Origin: an uncultured Paracoccaceae bacterium
GTDB taxonomy: Bacteria > Pseudomonadota > Alphaproteobacteria > Rhodobacterales > Rhodobacteraceae
Assembly: GCA_947500055.1 (NCBI GenBank)
Contig: CANMQO010000005.1
Coordinates: forward strand, 124,001 to 188,000
Length of the DNA stretch: 64,000 nucleotides
Direction of reading: 5' to 3'
Position 1 is the first letter of the stretch. Each line of letters starts with the position of its first letter. A program made the position numbers and the translations under genes. Positions 8,806-18,076 of the stretch are shown here, in pieces. The notes under the pieces are model-generated. The model made no database searches. It saw nothing but the letters and a program-made list of their open reading frames with translations, and was not told the origin of the DNA.

Positions 8806-10176
8806 CTAAGCAACAACATGGGCAGCGTTGCCAGCTGCACCGCGGCCATCTGAGATCAGCTTTTGCCGCGCCGCAGCGTAGCCGTCAATACGTCCGTTGC
8901 GCTGGGCGGTCCGCTTGGCCAGAATCGCCTCTGCCTCATCAAGGAAACCGGCCCGAATGCCGCTATCGATGGTCAGCCGCTCAAAAACATCGCGTTGGGC
9001 ATGGCTGCCGCCGGCCAATTGCAGGTGCTGGTTGGCCCTGGACAGGTTGATGAATGCGGCTTCAAAATTCGCCTCTCCAAAGGCCTCAAGCCCTGCCGCG
9101 GTTGCCAATCCGGGCGATGCCATCGCCTTTTGCATATCGGTGCGGCCTTCCTTGGCGTCGCGGTGCAGACGGCCCATCATCTGGGTGATCGCTTCGTCGC
9201 GGCCACCGCCTACAAGTGCCAGTAGATAATGCAGATCTGCAAAGATCAGGCAGCCATCCTCTGTCCGGTTGGCTGAAAGATCGGCCAGTTCGTCCCAGCG
9301 GTCGCCAACATCAACGCCGTCAAGCTCCAGCCGCGACAGGAGTGATGTCGCGTTTGAGATGTCGCGGTAATCGTCGGTCTTGTCCTGCCTGATCTGCTGG
9401 TCATAAAGGTCGAGCACAACCTCGCGTTCGCCCATGTCAAGATGCATCAGCGCCTTGTGCCACCAGACGTGATAGCGGAAATTGTTGCAATGGGCCCAAG
9501 CCTCTTCCCGGCCGGTCAGCCACTTGATCCCACCAGCCGCATCGGCGGTCATGTCGTGAACGTGGGCCACCGCATGCAGACCCCACGCATCATCAGGGGC
9601 CAGCAAAAGTGCCTCGCGCCCGGCAATCTGGGCGCGTTTATATTCGCCGGTTTCTTCCAAGGTGAAGGCGTGGCAGCCGAGCAGGTAACCATAGCCGGGG
9701 TGCTTGTTGTCATAGGCGGGCATCACCGCCTCGACCATCCGCCGCATGCCGTGATTGTCGCCCAGAACAAACCGCAGCGCATGATCCAGTTTCATCGCCA
9801 GCGTGTCCGTGGGGTTTTGCGCAAGGGCAGCTTCAAAATGGCGCAAGGCCATTTTTGGCTGCCCCTTCATCCAATCGCGCAGCGCCTCCAGAAAAAACAT
9901 CTCGCGCTTGCTGATCGGTTGCTGACGGTTGGCCGCTTCTGCCGCATCATATGCAGCCTCAGCCGTGGCCAGCAACTCCCTGCGGCCCAGCAGGATATAG
10001 AACATCGCCTTCGTGATTTGCCCGAGGGCGAAATGCGGTTCCGCCTCTAACGCAGCACCCAGATGCGTCGGTGTCGCTGCCCCATGGGCCAGAAAGGCAA
10101 GCTGTGTTTTGTTCCAGCTTTCCAGCGCCGCCGGGGTCGCCAGTGTGGTGTCTTGGCCGAAAATATCTTGCATCAT
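8806..10176 (-). CDS. Tetratricopeptide-repeat protein, TTC38-like
   Basis: 456 residues of alpha-helical repeats: LEAEPHFALGQITKAMFYIL, HFEAALAQNPTDTLAMKLDH and REALLLAPDDAWGLHAVAHV are TPR-like units, and the HEMG/HVHDM-type pattern (AVAHVHDMTADAAGG) resembles the TTC38 family. No enzyme motif is seen. The ATG at 10176 has AAGGAG about 10 bases upstream; the GTG at 10185 lies too close to it. The gene lies downstream of the CoA-transferase and ThDP enzyme genes on the same strand. Its function is unknown. Confidence 0.75.
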   Translation of the reverse strand: MMQDIFGQDTTLATPAALESWNKTQLAFLAHGAATPTHLGAALEAEPHFALGQITKAMFYILLGRRELLATAEAAYDAAEAANRQQPISKREMFFLEALRDWMKGQPKMALRHFEAALAQNPTDTLAMKLDHALRFVLGDNHGMRRMVEAVMPAYDNKHPGYGYLLGCHAFTLEETGEYKRAQIAGREALLLAPDDAWGLHAVAHVHDMTADAAGGIKWLTGREEAWAHCNNFRYHVWWHKALMHLDMGEREVVLDLYDQQIRQDKTDDYRDISNATSLLSRLELDGVDVGDRWDELADLSANRTEDGCLIFADLHYLLALVGGGRDEAITQMMGRLHRDAKEGRTDMQKAMASPGLATAAGLEAFGEANFEAAFINLSRANQHLQLAGGSHAQRDVFERLTIDSGIRAGFLDEAEAILAKRTAQRNGRIDGYAAARQKLISDGRGAAGNAAHVVA

Positions 10177-10303
10177 GTGCTGCACGCTCCTTGGTCTGTC
10201 CTATGGGGTATCAGCCCCGCGTTGATTGCACATCACACAGACCCGTGAATGACGAACCTGTCATAAGTGTTTCAATGCTGTTTCGCACATAAATTTCAGG
10301 TAT

Positions 10304-11503
10304 TTAGCGTTCAACCGCTGATTTCAGCCATTGCAGAATATCGGCTGTATCCTGCCCAAGCTTTGGCGGCGCCCTGCGATAGGATACTGGTGTCGCTGAA
10401 AATTTCAGCGGATTGCCGATCAAACGGACATCTTCGGTTGCGGCATCCGGGCAATCCATGCTGATTGCCATCTCCCGCGCCGCCACCTGATCGGAGGCAA
10501 AGACCTGATCCAATGTCTGCACTGGCCCCACCGGCACGCCGCAGGCTTCCAGCCCAGCGATGACGTCTTGGGTTGAGCGGGCAGCAATCGCGGGTTCCAG
10601 CGCGGCAACCAGAGCATCCCGATTGTTCAGCCGCGCGGAATTGGTCGCAAAGCGAGGGTCACCGGGCAGGGCGTCCAGCCCAAGAAACCCGCAAAAGCGA
10701 CCGAACTGCCCGTCATTGCCGACCGCGACAATCACGTGGCCATCCGCCGTCGCAAATACCTGATAGGGTGCGATGTTGGGGTGGCCATTGCCCCGCCGGA
10801 TCGGACGCTGCCCGGTTGTCAGATATCCCGTGCCTTCGTTGATCAGCCAGGCCACCTGACTGTCCACAAGTGACAGATCAATATGCTGTCCCTCGCCCGT
10901 CTGATCCCGGTGCCGAAGGGCGGCCAGGATACCAACGCTGGCATACATCCCGCACATCACATCGGCGATGCCAACGCCAACCTTCATCGGTTCACCTTCT
11001 GCTTCACCGGTCAGCGACATGATCCCGCCATAGCCCTGCGCCATCAGGTCATAGCCGGGTTTGTGGGCGTTGGGACCGGTCTGCCCGTAGCCGGAGATTG
11101 AGCAATAGATCAGCGCTGGATCAGTGGCGCAAAGTGTTTCGGCATCAAGCCCGTATTTTTGCAATCCGCCGGGTTTGAAATTCTCGATCACGATATCGGA
11201 TTGCGCAGCAAGGGCACGAATGGTCTCTTGCCCTTCTGCGGTCGAGATATCCACTGCCACCGAGTATTTGTTGCGGTTGGCGCAAAGGAAATAGGACGAT
11301 CTGTCAGTGGGCTGCCCGTTTTTGTCCGTCACAAATGGTGGCCCCCATGTGCGCGTGTCGTCACCGCCCTTGGGGTTTTCGATCTTGATGACTTCGGCCC
11401 CCAGATCGCCGAGGAGTTGGGTGCAGGTTGGTCCTGCCAGAATGCGGCTGAGGTCCAGCACGCGAATGCCCTGCAATGGGCCTGTATTAGATGCGTCCGT
11501 CAT
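10304..11503 (-). CDS. CaiB/BaiF family CoA-transferase
   Basis: 399 residues, usual for class III CoA-transferases. It has RVLDLSRILAGP near the N-terminus, NRNKYSVAVDI, and the catalytic aspartate in PGYDLMAQG (D152). These enzymes move CoA between carboxylic acids through an aspartyl-CoA anhydride. I start at the ATG at 11503, which overlaps the ThDP enzyme end by 17 bp; the longer frame upstream is low-complexity sequence inside that gene. Pairing with a ThDP decarboxylase-like enzyme recalls formyl/oxalyl-CoA systems, but the substrate is not proved. Confidence 0.88.
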   Translation of the reverse strand: MTDASNTGPLQGIRVLDLSRILAGPTCTQLLGDLGAEVIKIENPKGGDDTRTWGPPFVTDKNGQPTDRSSYFLCANRNKYSVAVDISTAEGQETIRALAAQSDIVIENFKPGGLQKYGLDAETLCATDPALIYCSISGYGQTGPNAHKPGYDLMAQGYGGIMSLTGEAEGEPMKVGVGIADVMCGMYASVGILAALRHRDQTGEGQHIDLSLVDSQVAWLINEGTGYLTTGQRPIRRGNGHPNIAPYQVFATADGHVIVAVGNDGQFGRFCGFLGLDALPGDPRFATNSARLNNRDALVAALEPAIAARSTQDVIAGLEACGVPVGPVQTLDQVFASDQVAAREMAISMDCPDAATEDVRLIGNPLKFSATPVSYRRAPPKLGQDTADILQWLKSAVER

Positions 11504-13100
11504 AGGCTTGCCTGTCGATCTCTGCTGCGATGAGGGTGAACCTGTCTGCGGATAGCGCATCGGTCAAGGCCGTTGACAGTGTGTCACGGTCACGCACTGT
11601 CACCCCGTTGCCGCCAAAGGCGCGGGCGATGGCGGCAAAGTCGTGCTGCCCGAAATCCACGCCGGTATTGGCCATCTGGCGTTGCCGTTGTTTCAGCTCG
11701 ATCAGCGCAAGCGAGGCATCGACAAAGACGACAAAGATTGTGTTCTGACCCAGTTCGGCTGCGGTCGAAAGCTCACCTGCCACCATCAGCAGGCCGGCAT
11801 CGCCGGAAAAGCTGACGACCGGGCGATCAGGTGCCGCGATCTTGGCCCCCATGGCCAGCGGGACGGCACAGCCCATGGTGCAAAGCCCCGATGATTGCAG
11901 CAATGTGCGCGGGCTGGCGCAGCTCCACATCTGCGACAGCAAGATGCGATGCGCGCCGCTATCGACCGTGGCGATCGTGTCGGCGGGCAGGACAGTGCGA
12001 CAGGTGTCAATCACGGCCCCCGGACCCCACGTCTCGTCCTTGGGGAAGGCATCGGCCAATGCTGCTTTCAACGCTGGGATTTCGCCGCCGGCCCATGTGG
12101 CGTTGGGTTCCAGGCCATCCATTATCGCCAGGAGTGCCGCACCTGTATCAGCCACAAAACTCAACCCGGCCTGATGCATATAGTGATGATTGGGGGCGGC
12201 GTGGATGTCGATCACCCGCTTGGATTGCGGGTTCCATGCGTCGCGCCAGCCGGTCCGCATCTCAATCGGGTCATAGCCGACCAGCAGGATCAGGTCGGCA
12301 TCGTCCAGAAGTGGCAGCAAGTGTTTGTCCGCAAGTGGCGAAAGGCCCGCGCCGCCTAGTGAAAGCGGGTGATCCTCCGGCAACACGCCCTTCGCCTTGT
12401 AAGTGGTGATGACCGGTATACGGAAGGTTTCGGCAAACGCGGCGAGCACGTCGGCAGAGCCGTCTTTCAGCACATCAAGCCCCGCGACGATCACCGGGCG
12501 CTTCGCCGCCGCCAGCCAGTCGCGCGCGGTGACGAGATCAGCGCCATATGGGGCCACAGGGGACGCAACCGCGCGGCCAATCCCCGACGGTGTGGCTGCA
12601 GCATCGGCGACGCTGATCGGCACATCAATATGCACCGGCCCCGCGCGGCCTTCGGTGGCGATGCCAACGGCTTTGTCGGCAATCACACCTGCGGCGACAG
12701 GATCAAGGGTGAATGTGGCTTTCGTGATCGGGTCGAACACCTTGCGGTGGTCCAGCACCTGATGGGTGTAGGTCTGCGCCTCTGCCGCATCTACACAGCC
12801 GGTCAGCACGATCAGGGGCACCCTGTCCTGTTCAGCATTTGCAACGACATTGACGCCATTCATCGCGCCCGGCCCAACGGTGGCGACGAGAATGGCAGGC
12901 GCACCATCCACATGATGGACCCCTTCGGCCATGAAACCGGCGGCGTTTTCGTGTTTGGTGAGGATAAACTGAATGCCCGCCTTTTCCAGCGCGTCGATCA
13001 GGCTCAGTACCTCACCCCCGGGCATTCCAAAGGCATAGCGGCAGCCCGCCGCATATAGGCGGCGCGCCAGAACATCGGCGGCGCGGATCGTATCTTGCAT
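11487..13100 (-). CDS. Thiamine diphosphate enzyme, acetolactate synthase-like
   Basis: 537 residues with the three-domain plan of the acetolactate synthase/oxalyl-CoA decarboxylase superfamily: GMPGGEVLSLIDAL (25-38), the ThDP-activating glutamate in LTKHENAAG (E51), a middle domain, and the C-terminal ThDP/metal motif SGDAGLLMVAGEL. The motif reads GDA rather than the usual GDG. No regulatory subunit gene is nearby, so housekeeping acetolactate synthesis is unlikely. The start at 13100 is preferred for its upstream AAGGA; the operon continues into the CoA-transferase. The substrate may be a 2-oxo acid or acyl-CoA. Confidence 0.83.
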   Translation of the reverse strand: MQDTIRAADVLARRLYAAGCRYAFGMPGGEVLSLIDALEKAGIQFILTKHENAAGFMAEGVHHVDGAPAILVATVGPGAMNGVNVVANAEQDRVPLIVLTGCVDAAEAQTYTHQVLDHRKVFDPITKATFTLDPVAAGVIADKAVGIATEGRAGPVHIDVPISVADAAATPSGIGRAVASPVAPYGADLVTARDWLAAAKRPVIVAGLDVLKDGSADVLAAFAETFRIPVITTYKAKGVLPEDHPLSLGGAGLSPLADKHLLPLLDDADLILLVGYDPIEMRTGWRDAWNPQSKRVIDIHAAPNHHYMHQAGLSFVADTGAALLAIMDGLEPNATWAGGEIPALKAALADAFPKDETWGPGAVIDTCRTVLPADTIATVDSGAHRILLSQMWSCASPRTLLQSSGLCTMGCAVPLAMGAKIAAPDRPVVSFSGDAGLLMVAGELSTAAELGQNTIFVVFVDASLALIELKQRQRQMANTGVDFGQHDFAAIARAFGGNGVTVRDRDTLSTALTDALSADRFTLIAAEIDRQAYDGRI

Positions 13101-13116
13101 GGATGTGTCCTTGTCT

Positions 13117-13584
13117 TCAGCGGGCGGCGGCATTGGCGATGGTCAAGAAGACGGCGTCAAGCTCTTCCGCTGCTACCATCAGGTCGGCGCTTGCGTCCAG
13201 TGCATAGGGGGCGAACACGTGGCTGGGTGTTTTGTAGGAAAGGGTGGTGGCGCCATCGTCATCTTCGGTCAGGTAAAACCGAATGGGTGCTTCGATCATG
13301 GCGGGTACAGACGCCTCCAGAATACGGACCGCGTAGACATTGTTAAAGACGCCAATCACCCGGTTGTTGGGGATGGTGATGCCACGGTTACGGGCGGCAC
13401 CCGTTGGTCCGGCCTGCGTGACAACGCCAAACTGATTGGCGCGCACGGCAGTTTTGAGGTCATCCAGCAAAGTGTCAAAATCCTTTTCGGTCGACAGGAC
13501 AACCCAGCCGTCCCGTTCTGTGACGGATTGTGCTGCGACCTGAGCGCCCAGAAACAGAAAGATGCCGAATATGATGCTGCGCAT
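13117..13584 (-). CDS. Secreted DUF302 protein
   Basis: 155 residues with signal peptide [19 protein letters not shown]. The mature part is a DUF302-type domain ([20 protein letters not shown], then [19 protein letters not shown] and [13 protein letters not shown]). The biochemical role of DUF302 proteins is not established. It lies 16 bp before the ThDP enzyme gene on the same strand and may lead that operon, with a divergent promoter region facing the cupin gene. Confidence 0.82.
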   Translation of the reverse strand: MRSIIFGIFLFLGAQVAAQSVTERDGWVVLSTEKDFDTLLDDLKTAVRANQFGVVTQAGPTGAARNRGITIPNNRVIGVFNNVYAVRILEASVPAMIEAPIRFYLTEDDDGATTLSYKTPSHVFAPYALDASADLMVAAEELDAVFLTIANAAAR

Positions 13585-13735
13585 TGTACGCCCCTTTGGT
13601 GTATTTGCGCCCAGCCATAGAGCAAAACAATATTGCAGTGTTTCAAATCGGCGTGTCGTTGATCCCGATTGGGCTGGCAGGCCGCTACTGGTTTATGTCA
13701 GGCATGACAGGCGCATCAGTGAAAGGACCGTACCT

Positions 13736-14404
13736 ATGGAATTGAACACCGATTTCGGAGCCCGTGTTGTGGTTCATGCTGATCAACAGCCTTGGCAAGC
13801 CTCACCCATGCCGGGTGTTGATCGGCGGATGCTTGACCGGATCGGAGACGAAGTGGCCCGCGCCACGACGATTGTGCGGTACGCGCCCGGCAGTCAGTTT
13901 TCTGCCCACACCCATACAGGCGGTGAAGAGTTCATTGTATTGGAGGGCGTTTTTCAGGATGAGCATGGCGACTATCCTGCCGGCACATATGTGCGTAATC
14001 CGCCAACAACTGGCCATACGCCGGGGTCCGCCCCGGGATGCACGATTTTCGTCAAGCTCTGGCAGTTTGACATGGATGACCGCCATCAGTTTCGTAAAAC
14101 TATGGCGGAAGGGTTGGGCGCGCCCGTTGACGGGGTCGCGACCGCCGAGCTGCACCGCGACGCGCGCGAGGTTGTGACCTACCACGCCCTAGATGCGGGC
14201 GCAGAACTGACCATGACCGAGTCGGGTGGCATCGAAATGCTGGTGCTTGATGGTGACGTGACAGAGCAGGATGAAACGCTGTCGAAAAACAGCTGGCTGC
14301 GCTTGCCAGACGGGGTCGCATTGGTGGCCAAAGCAGGGGCAGATGGCGCGCGGCTCTGGATCAAATCGGGCCATCTGCGATATGCGCAGCCGCCCGGACA
14401 GTAG
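13736..14404 (+). CDS. ChrR-like cupin protein
   Basis: 222 residues. The ATG at 13736 follows GAAAGGA at good spacing; the longer frame to 13562 runs into the divergent DUF302 gene. The N-terminal cupin has [19 protein letters not shown] and [11 protein letters not shown], which supply the metal-ligand histidines and glutamate of the ChrR/anti-ECFsigma cupin type; a second, weaker cupin half follows. It lacks the N-terminal zinc anti-sigma domain of ChrR, so it is more likely a stand-alone enzyme or metal-binding sensor. No sigma factor gene is adjacent. Confidence 0.82.
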   Translation: MELNTDFGARVVVHADQQPWQASPMPGVDRRMLDRIGDEVARATTIVRYAPGSQFSAHTHTGGEEFIVLEGVFQDEHGDYPAGTYVRNPPTTGHTPGSAPGCTIFVKLWQFDMDDRHQFRKTMAEGLGAPVDGVATAELHRDAREVVTYHALDAGAELTMTESGGIEMLVLDGDVTEQDETLSKNSWLRLPDGVALVAKAGADGARLWIKSGHLRYAQPPGQ

Positions 14405-14626
14405 CGGCATTCCGGATTGGGGTAGCGAACAGGGTGCAGAACATTGCGATGTGACATCCTTTCACAAAAAGCTGATCTGCCATGCTTGAATGCCAGCAAA
14501 ACAAGGGTTTTCGCCGCCCGGATATCCAAGATCACCCGGCGTGATATCGCTTAGCAGGGGACTGCGTGCTGTTGTGATGTTTGCTTAACGGGTGCAAACA
14601 GGCCCCTTCAGACATAGGTAAGGTTT

Positions 14627-15232
14627 ATGACCAAACGTTTCTTCACTCTCGCCTTTGCAATGATCCTTACGGTTGTTGCAGGCACCGCATCTGCGCAACA
14701 GCTTAGCCTTGCGCAGATATCGCAATATCTCAACCAGTTGCAGACGGCGCAGGGTGGCTTCACCCAGATCAACGCCGACGGCACCCTGTCGACCGGGACG
14801 ATTTACATCAAACGCCCGGGGCGCATCCGGTTCGAATATAATCCGCCGGAAAAATCGCTGGTAATCGGGCAGGGGGGACAATTGGCGATCTTTGATCCGC
14901 GTTCCAATACCGGACCCGAGACATATCCCCTCAACCAGACACCGCTGGGCATTATCCTGCAACGCAATGTTGATCTGGACCGGGCGCGGATGGTGACCAA
15001 TCAGACCTCGGACGGTACAACGACGACGATCACCGCGCAGGATCCGGACAACCCGCAATACGGGAACATCCAGATGGTCTTTACCGGCAGCCCGATTGAG
15101 TTGCGTCAGTGGATCGTAACAGATGATGTGGGCAGCCAGACAACCGTGATCCTGAATGATCTGGTCTCGGGCGGCAGCATCAGTGAACGGAAGTTCAACA
15201 TCGTTTCAGCAACGAGTAACTGGAACCCCTAA
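14627..15232 (+). CDS. lolA: Outer-membrane lipoprotein carrier LolA family
   Basis: 201 residues with signal peptide MTKRFFTLAFAMILTVVAGTASA-Q. The mature part shows LolA-type features: YLNQLQTAQGGFTQINADG, GTIYIKRPGRIRFEY, and the C-terminal half ending in FNIVSATSNWNP. It shuttles lipoproteins through the periplasm from LolCDE to the outer membrane. It is a single gene closed by a strong intrinsic terminator. The 222 bp upstream hold no gene I can see. Confidence 0.9.
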   Translation: MTKRFFTLAFAMILTVVAGTASAQQLSLAQISQYLNQLQTAQGGFTQINADGTLSTGTIYIKRPGRIRFEYNPPEKSLVIGQGGQLAIFDPRSNTGPETYPLNQTPLGIILQRNVDLDRARMVTNQTSDGTTTTITAQDPDNPQYGNIQMVFTGSPIELRQWIVTDDVGSQTTVILNDLVSGGSISERKFNIVSATSNWNP

Positions 15233-15255
15233 AAGGGACGCGACGGACAGATGCG

Positions 15256-15282
15256 AGGTGAGCCTTTCGGCTCACCTTTTTT
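15256..15282 (+). terminator. Intrinsic terminator after lolA
   Basis: A 9-bp stem (AGGTGAGCC / GGCTCACCT) with a TTTC loop is followed by a run of six T. It lies just after lolA and just before the convergent lipoprotein gene. Confidence 0.9.
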
Positions 15283-15286
15283 GGTT

Positions 15287-15880
15287 TCAGCGCTTCCCGC
15301 AGCTCCGCAATTGCGTGTCATAAAGGACCGCGCGGGCCTCAACCTCGCCAGATATCCTTACCAACCAGCTTTTTGATTTCCAGGTGCCCCGGTTAAACCC
15401 GGTTCGGCCATCATGATAAGCTAGGTACTGGTTGCGGGTGTCGTAGATTGGCACGCCGGTTTCTTCAACCGTCTGGGCCATGTACCATCCCATGAAATCA
15501 GTGGCGGCATAGATGTCATCGCGACGGGCGCGGCGGCCACCGACCTGATCCTGATATTCCTCCCACGTACCATCAAGCGCCTGACTGTAGCCAAAGGCGG
15601 ATGACTGGCGGCCGACCGGGATTACCCCCAGCGCATATTGATGCGGGGTCCGGTTATCGCTGATGAATTTGCTTTCCTGATAGATGATCGCCATCAGGGA
15701 CGGCACAGGAACACCGTATTTGCGTTCAACCTGCTTGAACGCACGAAGATATTCAGGGCGCTGCGACACGATACTGCAAGCATCATCCAGATTGCGTGGC
15801 GCTGTCCCGTAACCGGAACCACCGCCGCCGCAACTGCCCAATGCAAGCATCACGATCATTGCGCGAAAGAAACTGCTCAT
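15287..15880 (-). CDS. Lipoprotein with lytic transglycosylase (SLT) domain
   Basis: 197 residues. The N-terminus MSSFFRAMIVMLALGSCGGG is a lipoprotein signal with lipobox LGSC. The rest is a small SLT-like domain: YGVPVPSLMAIIYQESKF contains the expected catalytic glutamate, followed by AFGYSQALDGTWEEYQDQ and AATDFMGWYM. It probably cleaves or binds peptidoglycan at the inner face of the outer membrane. It is convergent with lolA. Confidence 0.85.
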   Translation of the reverse strand: MSSFFRAMIVMLALGSCGGGGSGYGTAPRNLDDACSIVSQRPEYLRAFKQVERKYGVPVPSLMAIIYQESKFISDNRTPHQYALGVIPVGRQSSAFGYSQALDGTWEEYQDQVGGRRARRDDIYAATDFMGWYMAQTVEETGVPIYDTRNQYLAYHDGRTGFNRGTWKSKSWLVRISGEVEARAVLYDTQLRSCGKR

Positions 15881-15955
15881 CTGCCTCTCGCTTATCTTTG
15901 TTTTTCTTTGACCCTAACCGATCACATTGTGTCTGTGAATCCCAAAGACCACTTC

Positions 15956-16837
15956 TCAGATCACAAATGCCAGGATCAGCGGTAATGCGACCACCGATAA
16001 CAGGCTTGAGGCGACGACCAGCCCGGCGACAGGCTGCGGATCGGCACCGTATTTTTCCGCCAACAGGTAGGAGGTGACCGCGACGGGCGTTGCCACCTGC
16101 ACGATCAAGACGGCCGCGGCGACGGGTTCAAGCGCGAATATGGTTGCGGCTGCCGCCGCCGCCGCGACGCAGACCACAAGCTTGACAATCGACAGGGCGA
16201 TGGCCTGTCCCATTGCCCTGGTGCTGAGCCGGGCAATTGCCACGCCGAGCGTGATCAACATCATCGGGATCGCCATCTGGCCAATTAAATCCAGCGTATT
16301 TGTCAAAAAGGCGGGCGTTTCCCAACCCTGCCATAGAAACAACGCGCCCAACAAAGTGGCGCCCGCCGATGGTTCACGGATAACGCGGGTCAGCGATCCA
16401 CCGCCCGAAACGATCCAGACGCCGATGGTAAATGACAGGATCATCATGACTGCAAACACAACCACCGCGTAGCCCAATCCCGCCTCGCCAAAGGCAAAAA
16501 GTGCCAATGGCAGGCCCAGATTGCCTGTATTGCCAAAGGATAGCGGCGCCAGAAAGGTCGGGATGTCCAGTCGCAACACTCTGACAACCACAAAAAGAGA
16601 AGCGATAACAAGGATATAGGCTGAGAGCGATGCCAGTGACAGGGCGGCCAGTGCCTCTGGCGGGATATCGGTGCGCATCAGGGCGACAAAGATCAGGCAT
16701 GGCACGGCAAGGGTCATTGCCATGCGGGTGACGAAGGCAACCCTGTATTCAAATCCCAGCTTGACCCAGACAAATCCAATCGCCGCCAAAAGAAAAACAG
16801 GGGCGGCGATATTCAGCACTGTAAGGGCAATGTTCAC
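15956..16837 (-). CDS. AEC family transporter
   Basis: 293 residues with about ten hydrophobic helices covering the whole protein. The auxin-efflux-carrier fold is recognisable from FGNTGNLGLPLALFAFGEAG in the middle and VATPVAVTSYLLAEKYGADP near the end. It is an inner-membrane permease of unknown substrate, probably for small organic acids. The start is GTG at 16837 with AAGGAAA upstream. It is divergent from hspQ. Confidence 0.85.
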   Translation of the reverse strand: MNIALTVLNIAAPVFLLAAIGFVWVKLGFEYRVAFVTRMAMTLAVPCLIFVALMRTDIPPEALAALSLASLSAYILVIASLFVVVRVLRLDIPTFLAPLSFGNTGNLGLPLALFAFGEAGLGYAVVVFAVMMILSFTIGVWIVSGGGSLTRVIREPSAGATLLGALFLWQGWETPAFLTNTLDLIGQMAIPMMLITLGVAIARLSTRAMGQAIALSIVKLVVCVAAAAAAATIFALEPVAAAVLIVQVATPVAVTSYLLAEKYGADPQPVAGLVVASSLLSVVALPLILAFVI

Positions 16838-16920
16838 AAACTGTTTCCTTAATTTTAAAGGTCAAAACCTAGACAGCGCCTCTTTTCGGGGCATATACCG
16901 AAAAGTGGGGTATTGTTATT

Positions 16921-17247
16921 ATGTTTACGACTCGTGCGAAATATCATCTGGGCCAGATTGTCCGCCACCGGAAACATCCTTTCCGGGGGGTAGTCTTTGA
17001 CGTGGATGCGATGTTTTCGAACACGGATGCTTGGTACAATGCCATTCCTGAGGATAGCCGCCCCAAGAAGGATCAGCCGTTTTACCATCTGTTGGCCGAA
17101 AATGAGCAGAGCTTTTATGTGGCCTATGTGTCTGAACAGAACCTGATTGCCGACTATTCCGGTGAACCCGTGGATCACCCCGATCTGGATGATCTGTTTG
17201 GTCCGTTCGAAGATGGCCAATATCCGCTACAGGTTCAGTTGAACTAA
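16921..17247 (+). CDS. hspQ: Heat shock protein HspQ
   Basis: 108 residues, the normal length for HspQ (hemimethylated-DNA-binding/YccV fold). Diagnostic pieces are KYHLGQIVRHRKHPFRGVVF, NTDAWYN, QPFYHLLAE and YVSEQNL. In Escherichia coli and Salmonella it acts as a heat-shock protein and Lon specificity factor. A GGGG-rich ribosome site precedes the ATG. It is followed 46 bp later by yaaA. Confidence 0.93.
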   Translation: MFTTRAKYHLGQIVRHRKHPFRGVVFDVDAMFSNTDAWYNAIPEDSRPKKDQPFYHLLAENEQSFYVAYVSEQNLIADYSGEPVDHPDLDDLFGPFEDGQYPLQVQLN

Positions 17248-17293
17248 CCGACCTGCGTGTTAAGTCTTCCGCAAGATAAACAGGAAGGCTGCC

Positions 17294-18076
17294 ATGCTCG
17301 TCACGATATCACCTGCCAAATCGCTTGATATGGAGCCCGTAGCCATCGCGGCGACGCAACCGGCTTTCTCGAAAGAGGCCATCAGCCTGGCCCGGACGGC
17401 GCGCAACCTGACCTTGAAAGACCTCAGGGGCTTGATGGGTATTTCCGATGATCTTGCGCGGCTCAATCGGGACCGGTTCAAGGAATTTGCTGACGATCCC
17501 GCGCCGGAGGTAACAAAGCCCGCCGCGCTCGCCTTTAACGGAGACACCTATCAGGGGTTGGAGGCGCGGACATTGACAGAGGATGATCTGGCTTGGGCAC
17601 AGGATCATCTTTGCATTCTGTCTGGTCTCTACGGGCTTTTGCGGCCTTTGGATGCAATTCAGCCTTACCGACTGGAAATGGGCAGCCGGTTAAAAACCCG
17701 CCGGGGCAAATCGCTGTATGACTACTGGGGGGACACGATTGCCAAGGCGCTGAACGCACAGGCGTCCGCGCAAGACACCGGCACGCTTATCAACTGCGCC
17801 AGTCAGGAATATTTCGGCGCCGCAGACCGCAAGGCGCTGAAACTGCGGGTGATCACCCCGACCTTCATGGAGTTGAAGGACGACAAACCGCGCATCGTCA
17901 GTTTCTTCGCCAAGCGGGCCCGTGGGGCCATGGCGCGCCACATCATCGAAAACCGGCTGACGGCGGCCGATGATATCAAAGGGTTCAGCGCAGGCGGCTA
18001 TAGTTATGACGCGGACCTGTCCGAAGGCGACAAATGGGTGTTCCTACGCGATTATCCCGAAACGGCATCCGCCTGA
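17294..18076 (+). CDS. yaaA: Peroxide stress protein YaaA
   Basis: 260 residues of the UPF0246/YaaA family: it begins MLVTISPAKSLDMEPVA and contains LSGLYGLLRPLDAIQPYRLEM and FFAKRARGAMARHIIENR. In E. coli YaaA lowers free iron under peroxide stress and binds DNA. The start follows AGGAAGG. Its last 25 bp overlap the convergent rtcR gene end, so antisense interplay of the two transcripts is possible. Confidence 0.93.
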   Translation: MLVTISPAKSLDMEPVAIAATQPAFSKEAISLARTARNLTLKDLRGLMGISDDLARLNRDRFKEFADDPAPEVTKPAALAFNGDTYQGLEARTLTEDDLAWAQDHLCILSGLYGLLRPLDAIQPYRLEMGSRLKTRRGKSLYDYWGDTIAKALNAQASAQDTGTLINCASQEYFGAADRKALKLRVITPTFMELKDDKPRIVSFFAKRARGAMARHIIENRLTAADDIKGFSAGGYSYDADLSEGDKWVFLRDYPETASA

